Positions 31,028 to 41,013 of a stretch of 64,000 nucleotides of DNA are shown here, piece by piece (position 1 is the stretch's first letter; the number at the start of each line of letters is the position of its first letter). A model generated the notes under the pieces. It ran no database searches. It saw nothing but the letters and a program-made list of their open reading frames with translations, and was not told the origin of the DNA. Origin of the DNA: Burkholderiaceae bacterium. Its GTDB lineage: Bacteria > Pseudomonadota > Gammaproteobacteria > Burkholderiales > Burkholderiaceae_E. The DNA is taken from the NCBI GenBank assembly GCA_027493945.1, contig JAOSJU010000001.1, forward strand, positions 2,170,001 through 2,234,000, read 5' to 3'. Made by a program: the position numbers and the translations under genes.

Positions 31028-34000
31028 ATGAACTTCTCCGAGGTGTTCATCCGCCGGCCGGTGGCGACCACGCTGATCACGCTGGGCATCGTGCTCTCCG
31101 GGCTGGCCGCGTTCCGGCTGCTGCCGGTGGCGCCGCTGCCGCAGATCGAGTACCCGACGATCTCGGTGTCGGCGTCGCTGCCCGGCGCGAGTCCCGAGAT
31201 CATGGCCGCCACCGTGGCCACGCCGCTCGAGCGCGCGCTCGGGCGCATCGCCGGCGTCACCGAGATGACCTCGAACAGCTCGCTCGGGCAGACGCGCGTG
31301 GTGCTGCAGTTCGACCTCGACCGCTCGATCGAGAGCGCCGCCAACGACGTGCAGGCGGCGATCAACGCGGCGCGCGGCTCGCTGCCCAGCGGCCTGGTGC
31401 GCAACCCCACCTACCGCAAGGTGAACCCGGCCGACTCGCCGGTGTTCATCATCGCGCTCACTTCCGCATCGATGACGCGCGGGCAGATGTACGACGTCGC
31501 GGCGACGGTACTCGCGCAGAAGCTGTCGCAGGTGCGCGGCGTGGGCCAGGTCACGATCGGCGGCAGCTCGCTGCCGGCGGTGCGCGTGCAGGTCAACCCG
31601 CTGCAGCTCGATCGCTACGGCATCGGCCTGGAGCAGGTGCGGCTGGCGATCGCCGGCGCGAACGCCAACCGCCCCAAGGGCTCGGTGTCCGATGAAGCGC
31701 GCCACTGGCAGGTGGGCGCCAACGACCAGTCGCGCGACGTCGCCGACTACGTGCCGCTGGTGGTCAGCTATCGCAACGGCGCGGCGGTGCGGCTGTCCGA
31801 CGTGGCCGAGGTGCGCGAGTCGGTCGAGGACGAGCGCAACGCCGGCTCGTCCAACGGCAAGCCCTCGGTGCTGCTGGTGGTCTACCGGCAGCCCGGGGCG
31901 AACATCATCGAGACGGTCGATCGCATCTACGAGCTGATGCCGGGGCTGCGCGCGCTGGCGCCGGCGGCGATCGACCTTCAGGTGGTGCTCGACCGCACGC
32001 CGACGATCCGCGCGTCGCTGCGCGAGATCGAGCGCACGCTGCTGATCTCGGTCGCCCTCGTGGTGATGGTCGTGTTCCTGTTCCTGCGCAGCGCGGCCGC
32101 CACGCTGGTGCCGGCCGTGGCGGTGCCGGCCTCGCTGGTGGGCACCTTCGGCGTGATGTACCTCGCCGGCTACAGCCTGGACAACCTGTCGCTGATGGCG
32201 CTCACCATCGCCACCGGCTTCGTGGTCGACGACGCGATCGTGGTGCTGGAGAACATCGCGCGCCGCCGCGAGGCGGGCGAGGCGCCGCTGGCCGCGGCGA
32301 TCGCCGGCGCGCGAGAGGTGAGCTTCACGGTGGTCGCGATCAGCCTGTCGCTGATCGCGGTGTTCATCCCGATCCTCGCGATGGGTGGCGTCGTCGGGCG
32401 GCTGTTTCGCGAGTTCGCGGTCGTGCTGTCGGTGGCGATCCTGATCTCGCTGCTGGTGTCGCTGACCACGACGCCGATGCTGTGCGCGCGCTTCCTCGGC
32501 GGGCGGCGCGGCGGCGGGCATTTAGCGGGCGTATCCGGCGGCAGCGCGAGCACGGGCATGGACGCCGGCGATGCTCGCGCCGCCGAGAGCCGGCTTGCCC
32601 GCTTCGGGCGCCACGCGCTCGAGCGCGTCGTCGACGGCTACTCGCGCAGCGTCGGCTGGGCGCTCGACCACGGCTGGCTGATGCTCGGGCTGCTCGCGGC
32701 GACGATCGCGCTCAACGTCTGGCTCTACACCGTCGTGCCCAAGGGCTTCTTCCCGGCGCAGGACACCGGGCGCCTGTTCATGTCGGTCCGCGGCGACCAG
32801 AGCATCTCGTTCCGGGCGATGCAGAAGAAGCTCGCCGACTTCATCGAGATCGTCCGCGCCGACCCCGCGGTCACGATCGTCACCGGCTTCACCGGCGGCT
32901 CGCGCGTGAACAGCGGCTGGGGCTTCGTCACGTTGAAGCCGCTCGGCGAGCGCAGGGAGAGTGCCGAGCAGGTGGTCGCGCGGCTGCGGGTCGCCACCTC
33001 GCGCGTGCCGGGCGCACGGGTCTTCATCGTGCCGGCGCGCGAGATCCGCATCGGCGGGCGCGAGAGCAGCTCGGAGTTCCAGTACACGCTGCTCACCGAC
33101 GACCTCGAGGTGCTGCGCACCTGGGAGCCGCGCATCCGCAACGCGCTCAGCCGCTTGCCGCAGCTCACCGACATCGACACCGACCAGGAAGACAAGGGCC
33201 GGCAGGTGTCGCTCGCCATCGACCGCGACGCGGCCGCGCGGCTCGGCATCCCGACCCGGCTCGTCACCAGCCTGCTCAACGACGCCTACGGACAGCGGCA
33301 GGTATCGACGATCTACCAGCCGCTGAACCAGTATCACGTGGTGCTCGAAGTGGGCCCGGAGTTCCGCGACAGCCCCGAAGACCTGGGCAGCTTCAGCGTG
33401 CCCAACGCGGCCGGCGTCGCGGTGCCGCTGTCGCAGTTCGCCAGCTGGACGACGACGCCGGCGCCGCTGGGCGTGAGCCACCAGGGCCAGTTCGCCGCCT
33501 CGACGATCTCGTTCAGCCTGCCCGAAGGCGCGTCGTTGTCGGAGGCCACCGCCGCGATCGAGGACGCGGTGGCGCGCCTGGCCGTGCCCACGAGCCTGTA
33601 CGGCAGCTTCGCGGGCACCGCCGGCGCGTTCCAGCGCTCGCTCGAGAGCCAGCCGCTGCTGATCCTGGCCGCGCTGATCACCGTCTACCGGTACTCGGCA
33701 TCCTCTACGAGAGCCCGGTGCACCCGATCACGATTCTGTCGACGCTGCCCTCGGCGGGCGTCGGCGCGCTGCTCGCGCTGATGGCCACCGGCACCGAGTT
33801 CAGCATCATCGCGCTGATCGGCGTGCTGCTGCTGATCGGCATCGTGAAGAAGAACGCGATCATCATGATCGACTTCGCGATCGCCGCCGAGCGCGAACTG
33901 GGCCTCGCGCCGCGCGAGGCGATCCACCGCGCGTGCCGGCTGCGCGTGCGCCCGATCCTGATGACGACGACGGCGGCGATGCTGGGCGCGGTGCCGCTCG

Positions 34001-34200
34001 CGATCGGCACCGGCAACGGCGCCGAGCTGCGCCAGCCGCTCGGCATCACGATCGTCGGCGGGCTGGCGCTGAGCCAGCTGCTCACGCTCTACACGACGCC
34101 GGTCGTCTACCTGTACCTCGACCGGCTCGCCGCGCGCGTGCGGCGCCTGCGCCGCCCGTCCTCCGGCGCCATGCGGCCCCCGACTTCCGAGAACGTGTGA
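31028..34200 (+). CDS. mdtC: RND multidrug efflux pump, MdtC-like (one frameshift)
   Basis: Second RND subunit, about 1,057 residues, starting 10 bases after mdtB. It begins [20 protein letters not shown]. It carries [20 protein letters not shown] (first relay helix), a Gly/Ser-rich insertion near 32510-32570 in the cytoplasmic loop, and [20 protein letters not shown] in the second half. The frame is lost near 33690, where TACCGGTACTCGGC stands for TACCTGGTACTCGGC. Restoring T gives [17 protein letters not shown]. It ends at 34200, overlapping the GTG candidate start of the channel gene. Confidence 0.94.
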
Positions 34201-34211
34201 ACGAACCCTCC

Positions 34212-35603
34212 ATGCCCGCCCTGCAAGCCAGAATGCGCCCCCATGCGCTGCTGGTCGCGTCGCTGTGTGCGCTGCTCACCGGCTGCGCTGGCCCGCCCGC
34301 GTACGTGCGCCCCGAGGTCGCCGTTCCCGCCGCCTACAAGGAGCAGCCCCCCGACGGCTGGCAGGCGGCGCGCCCGTCCGATCTGCAGCGCGGCCCCTGG
34401 TGGCGCGTGTTCGGCGATGCACAACTCGATGCGCTGATCGCCGACCTGGACGCCGGCAACCAGGACCTGCGCCGCGCCGAGGCCGTGCTGCGCCAGGCGC
34501 GCGCCGCCTCCGACGCCGCGCGTTCGAGCCTGTATCCGTCGATCTCGGGCGGCGCGGCCGCGAGCCGCGTCCACCGGGCAGGCGCGAGCTTCGATGCCTA
34601 CAGCCTCGACGTCGCCGCGGGCTGGGAGCTCGACCTCTGGGGCCGGGTGCGCAGCGGCGTTGCCGCCGCCGAGGCCGCCGCGAGCGCGAGCGAGGCCGAC
34701 CTCGCGGCAGCGCGCCTGTCGCTGCAGGCGCAGCTCGCGCAGAGCTACCTTCAGCTGCACATCGCCGACGCGCAGCGCAAGCTGCTCGGCGACACCGTCG
34801 AGTCGTACCGGCGCTCGCTCGAACTCACGCGCAACCGGCTGGCCGCCGGCGTGGTCACGCGCGCCGACGTCGCGCAGGCCGAGCTGCAGCTCAAGAGCGC
34901 CGAGGCGCAACGGCTCGAGGCCGGCATCGCGCGCGCCCAGCTCGAGCATGCGATCGCGCTGCTCACCGGCCGTGCGCCGGCCGCGCTGGCGCTCGGCGAG
35001 ATGCCGCTTCCTGCCGAAGTGCCGGCGGTGCCGGCCAGCCTGCCCTCGCAGCTACTCGAGCGGCGCCCCGACGTGGCCGCGGCCGAACGCCGCGTCGCCG
35101 CGGCCAACGCGCAGATCGGCGTGGCACGCGCCGCGTACTTCCCGTCGCTCAATCTGTCGGCCGACGGCGGCTTCCGGTCGAACCGTCTGGGCGAGCTGCT
35201 GTCGCTGCCGAACCGCTTCTGGTCGCTGGGCCCGTCACTGGCCGCGACGCTGTTCGACGGCGGCGCGCGCGCGGCGGCCAGCGCGCAGGCCGAGGCCGCC
35301 TACGACGCGACCGTCGCCGCCTACCGGCAGGCCGTGCTCGGCGCCCTCGGCGAGGTCGAGGACAACCTGGTCGCGCTGTCGGTGCTGGCCGACCAGGAGC
35401 GCGTGCAGCGCGAGGCGCTGGCCGCCGCGCGCACCTCGCTGGAGATCGTGACGCTGCAGTACAAGGCCGGCACCGTCTCCTACCTGAACGTGATCGTCGT
35501 GCAAGCCGCCGTGCTGCAGACCGAGCGCGCCGTGCTCGACCTGCGCGGCCGCCGCCTGACCGCGACGGTGGCGCTGATCAAGGCGACCGGCGGCAACTGG
35601 TAG
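34212..35603 (+). CDS. Efflux outer-membrane channel lipoprotein (NodT/OprM family)
   Basis: TolC-like outer-membrane exit duct for the MdtABC pump. About 463 residues from the ATG at 34212; a GTG at 34197 that overlaps the mdtC stop and an ATG at 34233 are alternatives. The leader ends in a lipobox (CALLTGC), so it is an acylated NodT-family channel. It has the two tandem outer-membrane-efflux repeats with long coiled helices (WELDLWGRVRSGVAAAEAA, SLGPSLAATLFDGGARAAA). It completes a one-operon adaptor-pump-pump-channel system. Confidence 0.94.
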   Translation: MPALQARMRPHALLVASLCALLTGCAGPPAYVRPEVAVPAAYKEQPPDGWQAARPSDLQRGPWWRVFGDAQLDALIADLDAGNQDLRRAEAVLRQARAASDAARSSLYPSISGGAAASRVHRAGASFDAYSLDVAAGWELDLWGRVRSGVAAAEAAASASEADLAAARLSLQAQLAQSYLQLHIADAQRKLLGDTVESYRRSLELTRNRLAAGVVTRADVAQAELQLKSAEAQRLEAGIARAQLEHAIALLTGRAPAALALGEMPLPAEVPAVPASLPSQLLERRPDVAAAERRVAAANAQIGVARAAYFPSLNLSADGGFRSNRLGELLSLPNRFWSLGPSLAATLFDGGARAAASAQAEAAYDATVAAYRQAVLGALGEVEDNLVALSVLADQERVQREALAAARTSLEIVTLQYKAGTVSYLNVIVVQAAVLQTERAVLDLRGRRLTATVALIKATGGNW

Positions 35604-35635
35604 GCGCATCGCGCCGGCGCAGGCACAGGAGCCGC

Positions 35636-35651
35636 CGCATGAGCTCATGCG
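35636..35651. repeat. Perfect 16-bp palindrome upstream of metY
   Basis: CGCATGAGCTCATGCG is fully self-complementary and lies between the efflux channel stop and metY, about 115 bases before the metY ATG. It has the size of a dimeric repressor operator. No U-run follows, so a terminator is less likely. A GC-rich hairpin (GCGCGGCCGGCCAGGCCGCGC-like) follows near 35715. Confidence 0.5.
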
Positions 35652-35763
35652 CAGCGCGCACGTACCGCCCGGCAGGTTCGCACCGGTGTCAGAATGCGCG
35701 GTTCGCACGACGCGCGGCCGGCCAGGCCGCGCACTCCTGATCCACCCCGACCGGAATCCTCCG

Positions 35764-37038
35764 ATGCGCCTCGAGACCCTCGCCGTCCACGCCGGCTACA
35801 CCCCCGAACCGACCACGAAGGCGGTGGCGGTGCCGATCTACCAGACCGTCGCCTACGCCTTCGACAGCGCCCAGCACGGCGCCGACCTGTTCGACCTGAA
35901 GGTGCCGGGCAACATCTACACGCGGATCATGAACCCCACCGAGGACGTGCTGGAGAAGCGCGTCGCCGCGCTCGAGGGCGGCGTCGGGGCGCTGGCGCTG
36001 GCCTCGGGCATGGCCGCGATCACCTACGCGATCCAGACGATCACCGAAGCCGGCGACAACATCGTTTCGGCCAGCCAGTTGTACGGCGGCACCTACAACC
36101 TGTTCGCGCACACCTTCCCGCAGCAAGGCATCGAAGTGCGCTTCGCCGATGCGCGCAAGCCGGAGAACTTCGCCGCACTGATCGACGCGCGCACCAAGCT
36201 GATCTTCTGCGAATCGATCGGCAACCCGCTCGGTAACGTCGCCGACATCGGCGCGCTGGCCGAGGTCGCGCACGCGCACGGCATTCCGCTGGTGGTCGAC
36301 AACACCGTGCCCAGCCCGTACCTTTGCCGACCGTTCGAGCACGGCGCCGACATCGTGGTGCACGCGCTCACCAAGTACCTCGGCGGCCACGGCAACAGCC
36401 TCGCCGGCGCGATCGTCGACAGCGGCAAGTTCCCGTGGGCGGAGCACAAGGCGCGCTTCAAGCGGCTGAACGAGCCCGACGTCAGCTACCACGGCGTGGT
36501 CTACACCGAGGCGCTGGGGCCGGCCGCCTACATCGGGCGCGCGCGCGTCGTGCCGCTGCGCAACACCGGCGGGGCGATCTCGCCGTTCAACGCGTTCCTG
36601 ATCCTGCAGGGCATCGAGACGTTGCCGCTGCGCATGGAGCGCATCTGCGAGAACACGCTGGCGATCGCGAAGCACCTGCAGAAGCATCCGAAGGTGGGTT
36701 GGGTGCAATACGCCGGACTGCCCGAGCACCCCGACCACGCGCTGGTGAAGAAGTACATGGGCGGGAGAGCGTCCGGCATCCTGTCCTTCGGCCTGAAGCA
36801 GGGCGGGCGCGAGGCCGGCGCGCGCGTGCTCGATGCGCTGCAGCTGTTCACGCGGCTGGTGAACATCGGCGACGCGAAGTCGCTGGCCACGCATCCGGCC
36901 TCCACCACGCACCGGCAGCTCTCGCCCGAGGAGCTCGCCAAGGCGGGGGTCAGCGAGGACATGCTGCGGCTGTCGATCGGCATCGAGCACATCGACGACC
37001 TGATCGAGGACTTGGACCGGGCGCTGGCGGCGGGCTAG
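35764..37038 (+). CDS. metY: O-acetylhomoserine sulfhydrylase
   Basis: PLP enzyme making homocysteine (or cysteine) from O-acetylhomoserine and sulfide. The 424-residue protein has the Cys/Met-metabolism fold. VAVPIYQTVAYAFDSAQHGA, NPTEDVLEKRVAALEGG, VDNTVPSPYLCRPFEHGADI and the PLP lysine in VVHALTKYLGGHGNS are all conserved. LATHPASTTHRQLSPEE near the C-terminus is typical of the O-acetylhomoserine group. The gene is intact and appears to be a separate unit. Confidence 0.96.
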   Translation: MRLETLAVHAGYTPEPTTKAVAVPIYQTVAYAFDSAQHGADLFDLKVPGNIYTRIMNPTEDVLEKRVAALEGGVGALALASGMAAITYAIQTITEAGDNIVSASQLYGGTYNLFAHTFPQQGIEVRFADARKPENFAALIDARTKLIFCESIGNPLGNVADIGALAEVAHAHGIPLVVDNTVPSPYLCRPFEHGADIVVHALTKYLGGHGNSLAGAIVDSGKFPWAEHKARFKRLNEPDVSYHGVVYTEALGPAAYIGRARVVPLRNTGGAISPFNAFLILQGIETLPLRMERICENTLAIAKHLQKHPKVGWVQYAGLPEHPDHALVKKYMGGRASGILSFGLKQGGREAGARVLDALQLFTRLVNIGDAKSLATHPASTTHRQLSPEELAKAGVSEDMLRLSIGIEHIDDLIEDLDRALAAG

Positions 37039-37160
37039 ACAGCGATGCCGGACGGCGCGCGGTGCCGGGCGGCGCGACGAACGCCTCGGCCGTCGGCAGG
37101 GTTTCGATTGACTCGTCGCTGCCGGCGGCCGAAGCTGTCGGAATGCTGCGGCCCCGATCG

Positions 37161-37532
37161 ATGCGAATCCTCCGCCTCGCGCTCGTGTTCGTTGCGCTCT
37201 TCTTCGGCCTCGCGACGCTCGTCGCGGGCGCGCGGGTCCTGGTGGGCTCCGACCCGGGATACGTCGTGTTCGAGCCGCTGCTCGTCTACAACGTCGCGAT
37301 GGGGTTCACGTACATCGCCGCGGGCATCGTCGCGTGGCGCAGCCTCGGCTGGGGCAAGCGCGCGGCGCTTGCGATCTTCGTGCTCAACCTGGCCGTGCTG
37401 GCCGCGATCGCATGGCTGTATTCGAATGGCGGCGCGGTCGCCGTCGAGAGCGTGCGCGCGATGATCCTGCGCACGGCCGTGTGGCTCGCGCTGTTCCTCG
37501 GTTTCGCGTGGGTCCACCGGAGATCGCAATGA
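37161..37532 (+). CDS. Small four-helix membrane protein, unknown
   Basis: About 123 residues with four hydrophobic segments (LRLALVFVALFFGLATLVAG, LLVYNVAMGFTYIAAGIVAW, LAIFVLNLAVLAAIAWLY, LRTAVWLALFLGFAWV). The start may be the ATG at 37143 or at 37161. The stop overlaps the ATG of the next gene (ATGA), so the two are cotranslated. No family recognised with confidence. Confidence 0.7.
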   Translation: MRILRLALVFVALFFGLATLVAGARVLVGSDPGYVVFEPLLVYNVAMGFTYIAAGIVAWRSLGWGKRAALAIFVLNLAVLAAIAWLYSNGGAVAVESVRAMILRTAVWLALFLGFAWVHRRSQ

Positions 37533-37837
37533 TCGTCACCGTCTTTCGCTCGCGGCTCAATCCCGAAGCCCGCGACGAATACATGGCCATGGCTCCGAGA
37601 ATGGCCGAGCTCGCGAGGTCGATGCCGGGCTACCTGTCGCACAAGACCTTCGTCGCTGAGGACGGCGAGCGCGTGACGATCGTCGAGTTCGAGTCCGAAG
37701 AGACGCAGCGCCACTGGTCGATGAACGCCGAACACGTCGCGGCCAGGAAGAGGGGCCGCGAGGCGTTCTACAGCGAGTACAGCATCCAGGTCTGTACGAT
37801 CGCGAGAGAGTCGCGCTTCCCGTCGAAGCGCACTTAA
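37529..37837 (+). CDS. Antibiotic-biosynthesis-monooxygenase (ABM) domain protein
   Basis: A 102-residue ferredoxin-like fold protein: MIVTVFRSRLNPEARDEY, MPGYLSHKTFVAEDGERVTIVEFES and QRHWSMNAEHVAARKRGREAFY fit the ABM family. These are often heme-degrading or quinol-modifying enzymes, or ligand-binding partners. It overlaps the membrane-protein gene upstream and abuts the lyase gene downstream with no gap, so three genes form one unit. The specific reaction is unknown. Confidence 0.8.
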   Translation: MIVTVFRSRLNPEARDEYMAMAPRMAELARSMPGYLSHKTFVAEDGERVTIVEFESEETQRHWSMNAEHVAARKRGREAFYSEYSIQVCTIARESRFPSKRT

Positions 37838-38692
37838 ATGGCCCCGATTCGCCCCAACATCGCCGACAAGCGGCGCAGCTTCCGCCAGCTGCACGACTCC
37901 GGCTGTTTCGTCATTCCGAATCCCTGGGACATCGGCAGCGCGCTCTACCTGCAGGGGCTCGGGTTCAGCGCGCTCGCGACCACGAGTTCCGGCTTCGCGT
38001 GGAGCCAGGGACGCGCAGACGGGTCGATGCCGCGCGACGCGGTCCTCGAGCACCTTTCGGCACTCGTCGCCGCGACCGACCTGCCGGTGAACGCCGACTT
38101 CGAGAGCGGCTTCGCGCCCGATTCGGCCGGCGTCGCGGAAAGCGTGCGACTGGCGGTGCAGACCGGCATCGCGGGCCTGTCGATCGAGGACTCGACCGGC
38201 GATCCGGCGCGGCCGCTGCGCGACCTCGACGAGGCGGTCGCCCGGGTCCGCGCGGCGCGCGGCGCGATCGATCGAGCCGGCGGCGACGTGCTGCTGGTCG
38301 GGCGGGCAGAATGCTTCATCGTCGGCCATCCGGATCTCGACGAGACGATCGCCCGCCTGAAGGCCTACGCGAATGCCGGCGCCGACTGCCTCTATGCCCC
38401 CGGCATCCGCACCCGCGAACAGATTGCCGCGGTCATCGCCGCGGTCGCGCCGAAGCCGGTCAACCTGCTGGTCGGCACGGCGAGCGAGCTCACGATGCGC
38501 GACATCGCCGGGCTCGGCGTGCGGCGCGTGAGCGTCGGCGGCGCGCTGGCCCGCGCCGCCTGGGCGGGCCTGATGACCGCCGCACGCTCGATCGTCGAGC
38601 AGGGACGCTTCGACGGCTTCGCGAACGCCGCGTCGGGCCGCGAGCTCGATGCCTTCTTTCGCGGGCAGGCCAAGGCCCCGGGCACCGGCTGA
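37838..38692 (+). CDS. Isocitrate lyase/PEP mutase family protein
   Basis: A 284-residue TIM-barrel enzyme. FVIPNPWDIGSALYLQGLGF, DLPVNADFESGFAPDSAG (Mg site) and GIAGLSIEDSTGDPARPL are family signatures. RAECFIVGHPDLDETI is also typical of the group. The usual active-site Cys motif of isocitrate lyase is absent, so this is a family member of unknown substrate (oxaloacetate hydrolase or carboxyphosphonoenolpyruvate-type activities are alternatives). It starts at the base after the ABM gene stop. Confidence 0.85.
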   Translation: MAPIRPNIADKRRSFRQLHDSGCFVIPNPWDIGSALYLQGLGFSALATTSSGFAWSQGRADGSMPRDAVLEHLSALVAATDLPVNADFESGFAPDSAGVAESVRLAVQTGIAGLSIEDSTGDPARPLRDLDEAVARVRAARGAIDRAGGDVLLVGRAECFIVGHPDLDETIARLKAYANAGADCLYAPGIRTREQIAAVIAAVAPKPVNLLVGTASELTMRDIAGLGVRRVSVGGALARAAWAGLMTAARSIVEQGRFDGFANAASGRELDAFFRGQAKAPGTG

Positions 38693-38696
38693 CCGA

Positions 38697-39002
38697 AGTC
38701 TGGACCGCGCGCTCGCATCGTGCACCGCCACCGTCATCGCCATGCACGCCGCGCAGCTCGGCGTCACGCTGGACACGCTGAAGGTCTCGGTGTCGAGCGA
38801 GTCCGACGTCCGGGGGCTGCTTGGGACGGACGAGAAAATCTCTGCGGGGCTGGACGGCATGCACTTGCACGTCCAGATCGGTGCCGCGGGCGCCAGCCCC
38901 GAGCAGCTGCGGGACATCGTGTCCTGGGCGGATTCGCACTCGCCGGTCGGCTGCACGGCTCGGGGCGCCCGGAGCACCGCGCTCGGGATCGAGGTGGTCT
39001 AG
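38697..39002 (+). pseudogene. OsmC-family protein, N-terminally truncated
   Basis: The reading frame matches only the C-terminal two thirds of an OsmC/Ohr-type protein (ALASCTATVIAMHAAQLGV, ISWADSHSPVGCTAR in the form IVSWADSHSPVGCTARG). The second redox Cys (SPVGCT) and the first (ASCTA) are present. The N-terminal beta sheet, about 45 residues with the start codon, is missing: the sequence runs directly from the lyase stop into the middle of the OsmC domain. The likely cause is a deletion between the two genes. Confidence 0.65.
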
Positions 39003-39043
39003 ACACCATGGTCGCCCGCGTCATTGCGGGCGACCATGGTGTC
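39002..39043. terminator. Bidirectional hairpin between convergent genes
   Basis: A perfect 18-bp stem (39002-39019 with 39026-39043, containing CACCATGGTCGCCCGC) with a 6-base loop sits between the OsmC remnant on the plus strand and the MazG-like gene on the minus strand, whose stop is 8 bases away. Its position and strength fit a two-way terminator, though it lacks a T-run. Confidence 0.65.
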
Positions 39044-39050
39044 CAGGCGG

Positions 39051-39419
39051 CTACAGCTCGGTGTACTTGCGGCTCGTGCCGCGGGCGCGCTCGGCCGGGT
39101 ACTTCTGCGCATTGAGCTGCATCTTGCGCTTCGCCGCCTGCACCAGGTCGACGTCGAGCTTGTCGGCGAGCCGCACCAGGTAGAGCAGCACGTCGGCCAT
39201 CTCCTCGCCGACCTTCGCGAGCGTCTCGGGCGGCAGCCTGCGCGACTGCTCCTCGCCCATCCACTGGAAGTGCTCGAGCAGTTCGGCCGCCTCGACCGAC
39301 AGCGCCATTACGAGGTTCTTCGGCGCGTGGAACTGGTCCCAGTCGCGCTCGTCGGCGAAGCGGCGCAGCGCCTGCGCGAGTTCGCGCAGCGGGTCGGCGG
39401 CGTCCGGTTGATCTTGCAT
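39051..39419 (-). CDS. MazG-like nucleotide pyrophosphohydrolase
   Basis: All-alpha NTP pyrophosphatase of 122 residues, probably hydrolysing non-canonical or excess nucleoside triphosphates to monophosphates. The metal-binding helices are visible: ALSVEAAELLEHFQW and KVGEEMADVLLYLVRLAD, the EExxE/ExxD pattern of the MazG/dCTPase group. WDQFHAPKNLVMALS is typical of the stand-alone MazG-like family. ATG at 39419; divergent from the deaminase gene. Confidence 0.9.
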   Translation of the reverse strand: MQDQPDAADPLRELAQALRRFADERDWDQFHAPKNLVMALSVEAAELLEHFQWMGEEQSRRLPPETLAKVGEEMADVLLYLVRLADKLDVDLVQAAKRKMQLNAQKYPAERARGTSRKYTEL

Positions 39420-39509
39420 TGTCGCGGAGAGGGGGAGAATGGCGATCGGCTGGCAGCCAGCATGATAGTCCGTTCGAAAGGCGAACCCATGTGGCCGAAA
39501 GGAGCGACG

Positions 39510-39965
39510 ATGAAGCAAGACCCCGACTACGAGGCGATGCTGCGCGTCGCCGTCGACGAGGCACGCCGCGGCCTGGCCGAAGGCGGCATCCCGATCGGCG
39601 CGGCGATCTTCGGCCGCGACGGAAGCCTGCTCGGCGCCGGCCACAACCGGCGGGTGCAGGAGAACGACCCGTCGGTTCATGCGGAGACTGATGCCTTTCG
39701 CAAGGCGGGTCGGCAGCGCAGCTACCGCGACAAGGTGATGGTCACGACGCTCGCACCCTGCTGGTACTGCAGCGGGCTGGTGCGCCAGTTCGGGATCGGC
39801 ACGGTGGTGGTAGGCGAATCGGTCAACTTCGCCGGAGGGATCGACTGGCTTCGCGAGAACGGCATCGAAGTCATCGACCTGGCATCGAAGGAGTGCGTGG
39901 ACCTGCTGGCGGACTACGTCCGGCACAACCCGGAAGTCTGGAACGAAGACATCGGGCAGGAGTAG
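39510..39965 (+). CDS. Cytosine/nucleoside deaminase (yeast FCY1-like)
   Basis: Zinc deaminase of 151 residues. The zinc site is HAETDAF with its catalytic Glu and APCWYCSGL with the two Cys ligands. GGIPIGAAIFGRDGSLLG and VVVGESVNFAGGIDWLRENG match fungal-type cytosine deaminases more than tRNA or guanine deaminases. The ATG at 39510 has AAAGGAGC 6 bases upstream. Its pairing with the divergent MazG-like gene suggests a nucleotide salvage/house-cleaning role (inference). Confidence 0.88.
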   Translation: MKQDPDYEAMLRVAVDEARRGLAEGGIPIGAAIFGRDGSLLGAGHNRRVQENDPSVHAETDAFRKAGRQRSYRDKVMVTTLAPCWYCSGLVRQFGIGTVVVGESVNFAGGIDWLRENGIEVIDLASKECVDLLADYVRHNPEVWNEDIGQE

Positions 39966-40215
39966 TCTTTGCACTTGCTCATCGCGGGAAGATCGCATGG
40001 CGGCCAACCTGAACTTCGTGCGACAGCAGGGCTTGCGGGATGCAACGCCCGCCTCCTGCGCCTACCAGTATCCGGCATGGTTCCTCGCGCTGTGGGTGCT
40101 GCTGCTTACGGGCCAGGGCGGCTTCGCGAAGCGCACGCTTCCCTGGGTCGAAGGCGAGCAGCCTCGACAGCCCTCCTCTTGACCCGCCGGATCGCGAAGG
40201 CGAGCATCGCACCTC

Positions 40216-40827
40216 ATGGACTTCCACCTCTGGTTGCTCTACCTGCTCACGGCGATCGGGCTGTCGCTGTCGCCCGGCCCCAACGGCCTGCTGGCGTTGA
40301 CGCACGGCGCACTGCACGGCCGGCGCAGGACGATGTACACGATCTGCGGCGGCGCACTGGGCTTCGTCGCCGTGATCGCGCTGTCGATGTTCGGAATCGG
40401 CGCGCTGCTGCAGGCCTCGCTCGGCTGGCTGACGGTGATGAAGTGGGTGGGCGGTGCCTACCTCGCATGGCTCGGCATCCAGGTCTGGCGATCGCCGCCG
40501 ATCGGCATCGAGGCGCCCGGCCCGGCCGCGCCGCGCGCGCGCTGGTCGCTGTTCCGGCAGGGGCTGCTGTCCGCGGTGACCAACCCCAAGGGGATCCTCT
40601 TCTTCGCCGCATTCCTGCCGCAATTCATCGACCCGACGCGCAGCCTCTTCGTGCAGTTCCTGGTGATGGCCGGCACCTTCGCGGCCACCGAGATGATCAC
40701 CGAGACGCTCATCGCGAGCATGGCGCATCGCATCAGCCCATGGCTGCGCCGTGTCGGCCGCCGCTTCAACCAGGCCTGCGGCGGCCTGTTCGTGGCGATC
40801 GGGGTCGCGTTGCCGCTGCGAGGCTGA
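40216..40827 (+). CDS. LysE-family amino-acid exporter (first copy)
   Basis: Membrane exporter of 203 residues with six predicted helices. The LysE/RhtB start is LTAIGLSLSPGPNGLLALTHGALHGRRRT; QGLLSAVTNPKGILFFAAFLPQFID is the second family signature. Substrate unknown (homoserine, threonine or another amino acid). No regulator is adjacent. The 250-bp gap upstream holds no gene I can support. Confidence 0.9.
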   Translation: MDFHLWLLYLLTAIGLSLSPGPNGLLALTHGALHGRRRTMYTICGGALGFVAVIALSMFGIGALLQASLGWLTVMKWVGGAYLAWLGIQVWRSPPIGIEAPGPAAPRARWSLFRQGLLSAVTNPKGILFFAAFLPQFIDPTRSLFVQFLVMAGTFAATEMITETLIASMAHRISPWLRRVGRRFNQACGGLFVAIGVALPLRG

Positions 40828-41013
40828 GTCTTCTGCCCGACGGCCTGTTCGCGCGCGTGCTGTCGGTCGACGAGGCTTGCGGAACAGGCCGAACGACGAG
40901 CGCTGGGCCAAGCCGCCGCCTGTAGGCCGCGAGCCGCCGTTCGTCGCGGCCGATTCCACCTGCATCGCCGCGCAAGGGATAAGGACGGGAGACAAACCAC
41001 CGGGGGCGGCGAG

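Noticed and set aside
35604..35763. Possible SAM riboswitch before metY
   Set aside because: No conserved riboswitch core was recognised; only a 16-bp palindrome and a GC-rich hairpin are present.
39997..40182. Small open frame of 61 codons before the first LysE gene
   Set aside because: One hydrophobic stretch but no ribosome site of note and no family; probably chance.
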